Below, in pieces: positions 60,684-64,000 of a stretch of 64,000 nt of DNA. Positions within the stretch are counted from its first letter, which is position 1. The number at the start of each line of letters is the position of its first letter. The notes under the pieces are model-generated. The model did no database searches. It saw nothing but the letters and a program-made list of their open reading frames with translations, and was not told the DNA's origin. The position numbers and the translations under genes are program-made. The DNA lies in NCBI GenBank assembly GCA_963783085.1, contig CAWAMJ010000008.1, positions 186,001 through 250,000 on the forward strand. The letters run 5' to 3'. The stretch comes from CAVYUC01 sp963783085 (GTDB lineage Bacteria > Bacteroidota > Bacteroidia > Bacteroidales > Prolixibacteraceae).

Positions 60684-63491
60684 GTGTATACTGTACTTTT
60701 CCTTCTTTTTGCGGCAATTGCTGTTTTTCTCATTTACAAAGGCACAACTTCAAAAAACGTGGCGGTAATAATTACCGGGGCCGTAATTGCTGTGCTAACT
60801 CTTTTTGTATCGTGGTTCCTGGGATTTTGGACGGAAAAATTATGGTTCGACCAATTGGGATACAACGATAGGTTCTGGACGGTTTGGATGACCAAATCCA
60901 TTTTGTTTACCGGAACGTTTTTAATTGGTGCGCTGGTTGTTTTTCTTTTAACTCTTTCGGTTAAAATAAAAAGTATCAGGTATCTGGCAGTTTTGGCCGG
61001 AGCTCTTTTTGGTGGCTTCTTCCTTTATTCCGACTGGGAAACCATACTGATGTTTCTTTTCCGGGTTGAAACAGAAGTAGCGGATCCGATATTAAACCTG
61101 AATACCGGCTTCTATCTATTTACTTATCCGTTCCTGAAAATTTTGTACAGCACTTTTCTGGCATTGGGAATTATTTCATTGATAGCTTCTTTTTTGGCTC
61201 AGTTTCGATATGTACAGGGAAATAACAACACATTTATTCTCCGGAACGATATACGGCTGAACAAAGCAGTATATTACAGCGCCGGGTTCATTTTGCTTGT
61301 TCTTGCCTTCGGAAGATATACCAGCCGTTTCGGCTTAATGTATTCGCAGGAAGGTGTAGTTTCGGGGCCGGGCTGGACCGACACCAATATACGCCTGCCG
61401 ATGTTGATGGTGGCAGCAATTGTAACAGCTCTGGCCGCAATTCTAATGGTAATTCCGGTCGCCCGAATCCGCATTACCGGTCAGGTTGCCGGCCGGCGCC
61501 ATGCAAATGAACTGCCTGGAATTTATGTGTTACCAGGTATGGTTTTCCTAATCTGGATAATAATCCTTTATGTTGTTCCTGCCCTTTTTCAATGGCTGAA
61601 AGTTGAACCCAATGAAATTACGGTGGAACGCCCGTACATTGAAAACAACATTCAGTTTACGCGGTACGGCTTTAATCTCGATAATGTGGAGGAATATGAA
61701 TTTCCCGCTTCCGAAGAATTCTCACGCAATTTAGTGGAGGAAAACAGCAATTTGCTCAACAATATCCGGTTGTGGGATTATCGCGCTTTGGACGCCGTTT
61801 TTAAGCAATTTCAGGAAATAAGGCTTTATTATGAATTTACAGATGTTGATATCGACAGGTATCACATTGCCGGTTCGTACAACGAGGTGATGATTTCTGC
61901 CCGCGAAATGGAAACCGGCAACCTTCCGCTTGAAAGCCAGACTTTTGTAAATAAACGCTTTAAATACACTCATGGTTTCGGAATTGCATTGAACCGGGTA
62001 AGTGAATTTACAAGCGAAGGATTGCCCAATCTATTGGTGAAAGATATTCCTCCGGTAAGCGAATATGACGAACTTCGGGTGACCCGCCCGGAGATATATT
62101 ATGGTGAAATGACGAATGAATTCGTTGTGGTTAATACCAAGGAAGAAGAATTCGATTACCCGAGCGGCGAGAATAATGTTTATACCCGGTACGAAGGTAC
62201 TGGCGGCGTTCCGCTTACCGGGTTGTGGCGCAAGTTTTTGTTCGGATCGCAATATGGTAGCACCCGCTTTTTCCTGTCGGGTTATCCCACCAGCGAAAGC
62301 CGCATCATGTTTCACCGCCGGATTACCGACCGTATTCAGGCACTCGCTCCGTTTCTTGATTTTGACGACGATCCTTACATCGTGCTGAATGAGGGCAAAT
62401 TGTACTGGATTATTGATGCTTACACTACTTCCGGTTTTTATCCGTACAGCGAACCATTTTCGTCAATGGAAAGGATCGGTTACGATCAGGGAAATGTAAA
62501 TCAAAGCCTTTTCAGCAGAATCAGCAGCCATTTAAGCGGCAAAAACTACATCCGGAATTCGGTAAAAATAACCGTTGATGCGTATTCGGGAGAGGTTAAT
62601 TTTTACACTTTCGATCAGGAAGATCCGATTCTCCGGGTTTATAAGCGAATTTTCCCCGGGATGATTAAAGATCGGGAGGAAATGCCCGAAGAATTGCAGT
62701 CGCACGTTCGTTATCCGGCGGATATGCTGCTGATTCAGGGATTGGTTTATGCCAAATACCATATGACGGACCCGGCAGTTTTTTATAACCAGGAAGATTT
62801 GTGGGTACGCTCCACTGAAAAATATTACAACAACGTACAGCCGGTGCAACCCTATTACATTATGTGGGAACAGCAGGGCAGCGACGAAATGGAATTTGTG
62901 CTTATGTTGCCATTCACACCGAAAGACAAACAGGTGATGATTGGCTGGATTGCCGGTTTATGCGATGGCGAAAATTATGGCCGGTTCCTGGCATATAAAT
63001 TCCCAAAGGAAAAGCGAATTCTGGGAACACAGCAGGTGGAAACAAAAATTGATCAGGATTCGTATCTTTCCGGGCAGCTTACGCTTTGGGATCAGCGAGG
63101 TTCGAACGTTATCCGCGGAAATGTGCTTGCCATTCCGGTTAGCAACACCATGTTATACGTAGAGCCGATTTATTTGCAATCAGAAACTTCGGCATACCCG
63201 GAACTGCGATTAGTTGCCGTTATGCACGACGACAATCTGAGTTATGCGGAAACATTTGAAGAAGCGCTATCGCAATTGTACAAATCAGCAGGAACAAAAA
63301 CCGCCACCCCTGCAACTGCAACAACTGCACCTGAAACAGGCCAAACCACAAAAGATTTAATCAGCAGGGCGAATAATGCTTTCGAAAATTACCTCGATTT
63401 AATGCAGCAAAAACGTTTTCGCGAAGCTGGCGAAGCCCTGGAGAACTTGAGAGAATCGTTGCAGCAGTTATCGCAAGAAAACGGGCAATGA
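60684..63491 (+). CDS. UPF0182 family membrane protein
   Basis: A 935-residue protein starting with GTG at 60684; no ATG lies near the start. The N-terminal third has about seven to eight hydrophobic segments (first: VLFLLFAAIAVFLIY, then VAVIITGAVIAVLTLFVSWF and GTFLIGALVVFLLTL) and the middle and C-terminal parts form a large soluble region (ERPYIENNIQFTRYGFNLDNVEEYEF, GEMTNEFVVVNTKEEEFDYP, TVDAYSGEVNFYTFD, IRGNVLAIPVSNTMLYVEPIYLQ). These are family marks. The C-terminal 90 residues are Thr/Ala- and Gln-rich. The role of the family is unknown. It is most often reported from actinobacteria and cyanobacteria, so presence in this phylum deserves a note. Confidence 0.9.
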   Translation: MYTVLFLLFAAIAVFLIYKGTTSKNVAVIITGAVIAVLTLFVSWFLGFWTEKLWFDQLGYNDRFWTVWMTKSILFTGTFLIGALVVFLLTLSVKIKSIRYLAVLAGALFGGFFLYSDWETILMFLFRVETEVADPILNLNTGFYLFTYPFLKILYSTFLALGIISLIASFLAQFRYVQGNNNTFILRNDIRLNKAVYYSAGFILLVLAFGRYTSRFGLMYSQEGVVSGPGWTDTNIRLPMLMVAAIVTALAAILMVIPVARIRITGQVAGRRHANELPGIYVLPGMVFLIWIIILYVVPALFQWLKVEPNEITVERPYIENNIQFTRYGFNLDNVEEYEFPASEEFSRNLVEENSNLLNNIRLWDYRALDAVFKQFQEIRLYYEFTDVDIDRYHIAGSYNEVMISAREMETGNLPLESQTFVNKRFKYTHGFGIALNRVSEFTSEGLPNLLVKDIPPVSEYDELRVTRPEIYYGEMTNEFVVVNTKEEEFDYPSGENNVYTRYEGTGGVPLTGLWRKFLFGSQYGSTRFFLSGYPTSESRIMFHRRITDRIQALAPFLDFDDDPYIVLNEGKLYWIIDAYTTSGFYPYSEPFSSMERIGYDQGNVNQSLFSRISSHLSGKNYIRNSVKITVDAYSGEVNFYTFDQEDPILRVYKRIFPGMIKDREEMPEELQSHVRYPADMLLIQGLVYAKYHMTDPAVFYNQEDLWVRSTEKYYNNVQPVQPYYIMWEQQGSDEMEFVLMLPFTPKDKQVMIGWIAGLCDGENYGRFLAYKFPKEKRILGTQQVETKIDQDSYLSGQLTLWDQRGSNVIRGNVLAIPVSNTMLYVEPIYLQSETSAYPELRLVAVMHDDNLSYAETFEEALSQLYKSAGTKTATPATATTAPETGQTTKDLISRANNAFENYLDLMQQKRFREAGEALENLRESLQQLSQENGQ

Positions 63492-63520
63492 AAAATGTTT
63501 AACCTTAAAAATTAAAAATT

Positions 63521-63982
63521 ATGGCATTTAACATCACGTCAACAGCTTTTGAATATGGCGCCAAAATCCCGGCGCGGCATGCATGTACAGGAGATAATAC
63601 TTCGCCACCGCTAAGGTGGGACGAAGCCCCGAAAGGCACAACCTCACTGGCATTAATTCTGGAAGATCCGGATGCGCCGGACGGAACGTTCACACACTGG
63701 ATTGTCTATAATCTACCTCCCGGTTCCGACGGACTGGAAGCAATTATTCCAATTCAGAAAAAGCTTCAGAACGGGGCAATTCAGGGAAAAAATGATTTTG
63801 GGAAAACCGGCTACGGTGGTCCGTGCCCTCCCAATGGAGAAGAACACCGGTATTTTTTCCGGTTGTACGCGCTCAAAAAGAAACTACCTCCCGAATCGGC
63901 CAACCGGCCTGAAGATTTTCACAGCGCGATTAAAGGCCTGGTTTTGGAAGAAGCAGAATACATGGGAAAGTTTAAAAAATGA
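63521..63982 (+). CDS. YbhB/YbcL-type PEBP-family protein
   Basis: A 153-residue protein of the phosphatidylethanolamine-binding type, close to the usual length. It shows the anion-pocket parts NTSPPLRWDEAPKGTTSLALI and DPDAPDGTFTHWIVYNLPP near residues 27-68, then KTGYGGPCPPNGEEHRYFFRLYAL near residue 91. The role in bacteria is not settled. The start is 30 nt after the UPF0182 stop, so they are likely cotranscribed. No signal peptide is present. Confidence 0.95.
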   Translation: MAFNITSTAFEYGAKIPARHACTGDNTSPPLRWDEAPKGTTSLALILEDPDAPDGTFTHWIVYNLPPGSDGLEAIIPIQKKLQNGAIQGKNDFGKTGYGGPCPPNGEEHRYFFRLYALKKKLPPESANRPEDFHSAIKGLVLEEAEYMGKFKK

Positions 63983-64000
63983 AATAATTTCCCTTGATTC

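Overview
The window looks like chromosome of a free-living, glycan-degrading member of the Bacteroidota, probably class Bacteroidia near the Marinilabiliales/Prolixibacteraceae (the rank below phylum is inference from overall protein style). Supporting signs are three SusC-type TonB transporters and two SusD lipoproteins, a FecR anti-sigma/ECF sigma pair, type IX secretion (T9SS) sorting tails, DUF3078 and DUF5723 proteins, an UpxY-type antiterminator, start sites without Shine-Dalgarno sequences, and several promoters of the Bacteroidota form TTTG-N18..20-TAnnTTTG. No rRNA, tRNA, CRISPR array, phage or transposase gene was seen.

Layout. 1-5 kb: AsmA-like protein (cut by the window edge), cinA and a Ste24-type protease, all on the minus strand. 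5-8 kb: ThuA-domain lipoprotein, GH20 hexosaminidase and a small membrane protein on the plus strand, ending in a perfect terminator hairpin. 7.9-19.9 kb: a polysaccharide utilisation region read mainly on the minus strand (ECF sigma, FecR, STN-bearing SusC, SusD), followed by an SMP-30-type lactonase, a GH42-like glycosidase and a PIG-L deacetylase. GH20 plus PIG-L suggests N-acetylated amino-sugar glycans, but that is inference. 20-24.6 kb: a 1315-residue T9SS-exported protein with an unusual leader. 24.8-28.4 kb: a PqqD-HPr-kinase-like fusion, a nucleotidyltransferase and wecB. 28.6-32.7 kb: lipoprotein with a transglutaminase-like fold, DUF3078 protein, a frameshifted CYTH gene and an HD hydrolase. 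33-38 kb: a second SusC/SusD pair with no enzyme beside it. 38.6-44.2 kb: the branched-chain amino acid operon ilvD-ilvB-ilvN-ilvC behind a leader-peptide attenuator. 44.4-57.4 kb: PAP2 phosphatase, cupin, DUF5723/lipoprotein pair, UpxY antiterminator, a wecA-like/wza/wzc polysaccharide cluster with wzc frameshifted, a T9SS protein with a 58-residue companion, and a second wecA-like gene. 57.4-64 kb: a SusC without SusD, a UPF0182 membrane protein and a PEBP-family protein.

The most informative non-coding signals are: (1) the ilv attenuator, with a leader peptide carrying nine consecutive Ile/Val/Leu codons and an exact 11-nt duplication that provides mutually exclusive terminator and antiterminator pairings; (2) a terminator pointing against the genes between fecR and susC, with a consensus -7 box upstream, as expected for a short antisense RNA against the susC leader; (3) a GAAA-loop terminator inside the leader of the 1315-residue protein; (4) a 180-bp element with 17-bp terminal inverted repeats exactly filling the gap between upxY and wzc; and (5) a 31-nt inverted-repeat element found in two separate intergenic regions. 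Two genes, CYTH and wzc, carry small frameshifts, which may be real mutations or assembly errors.
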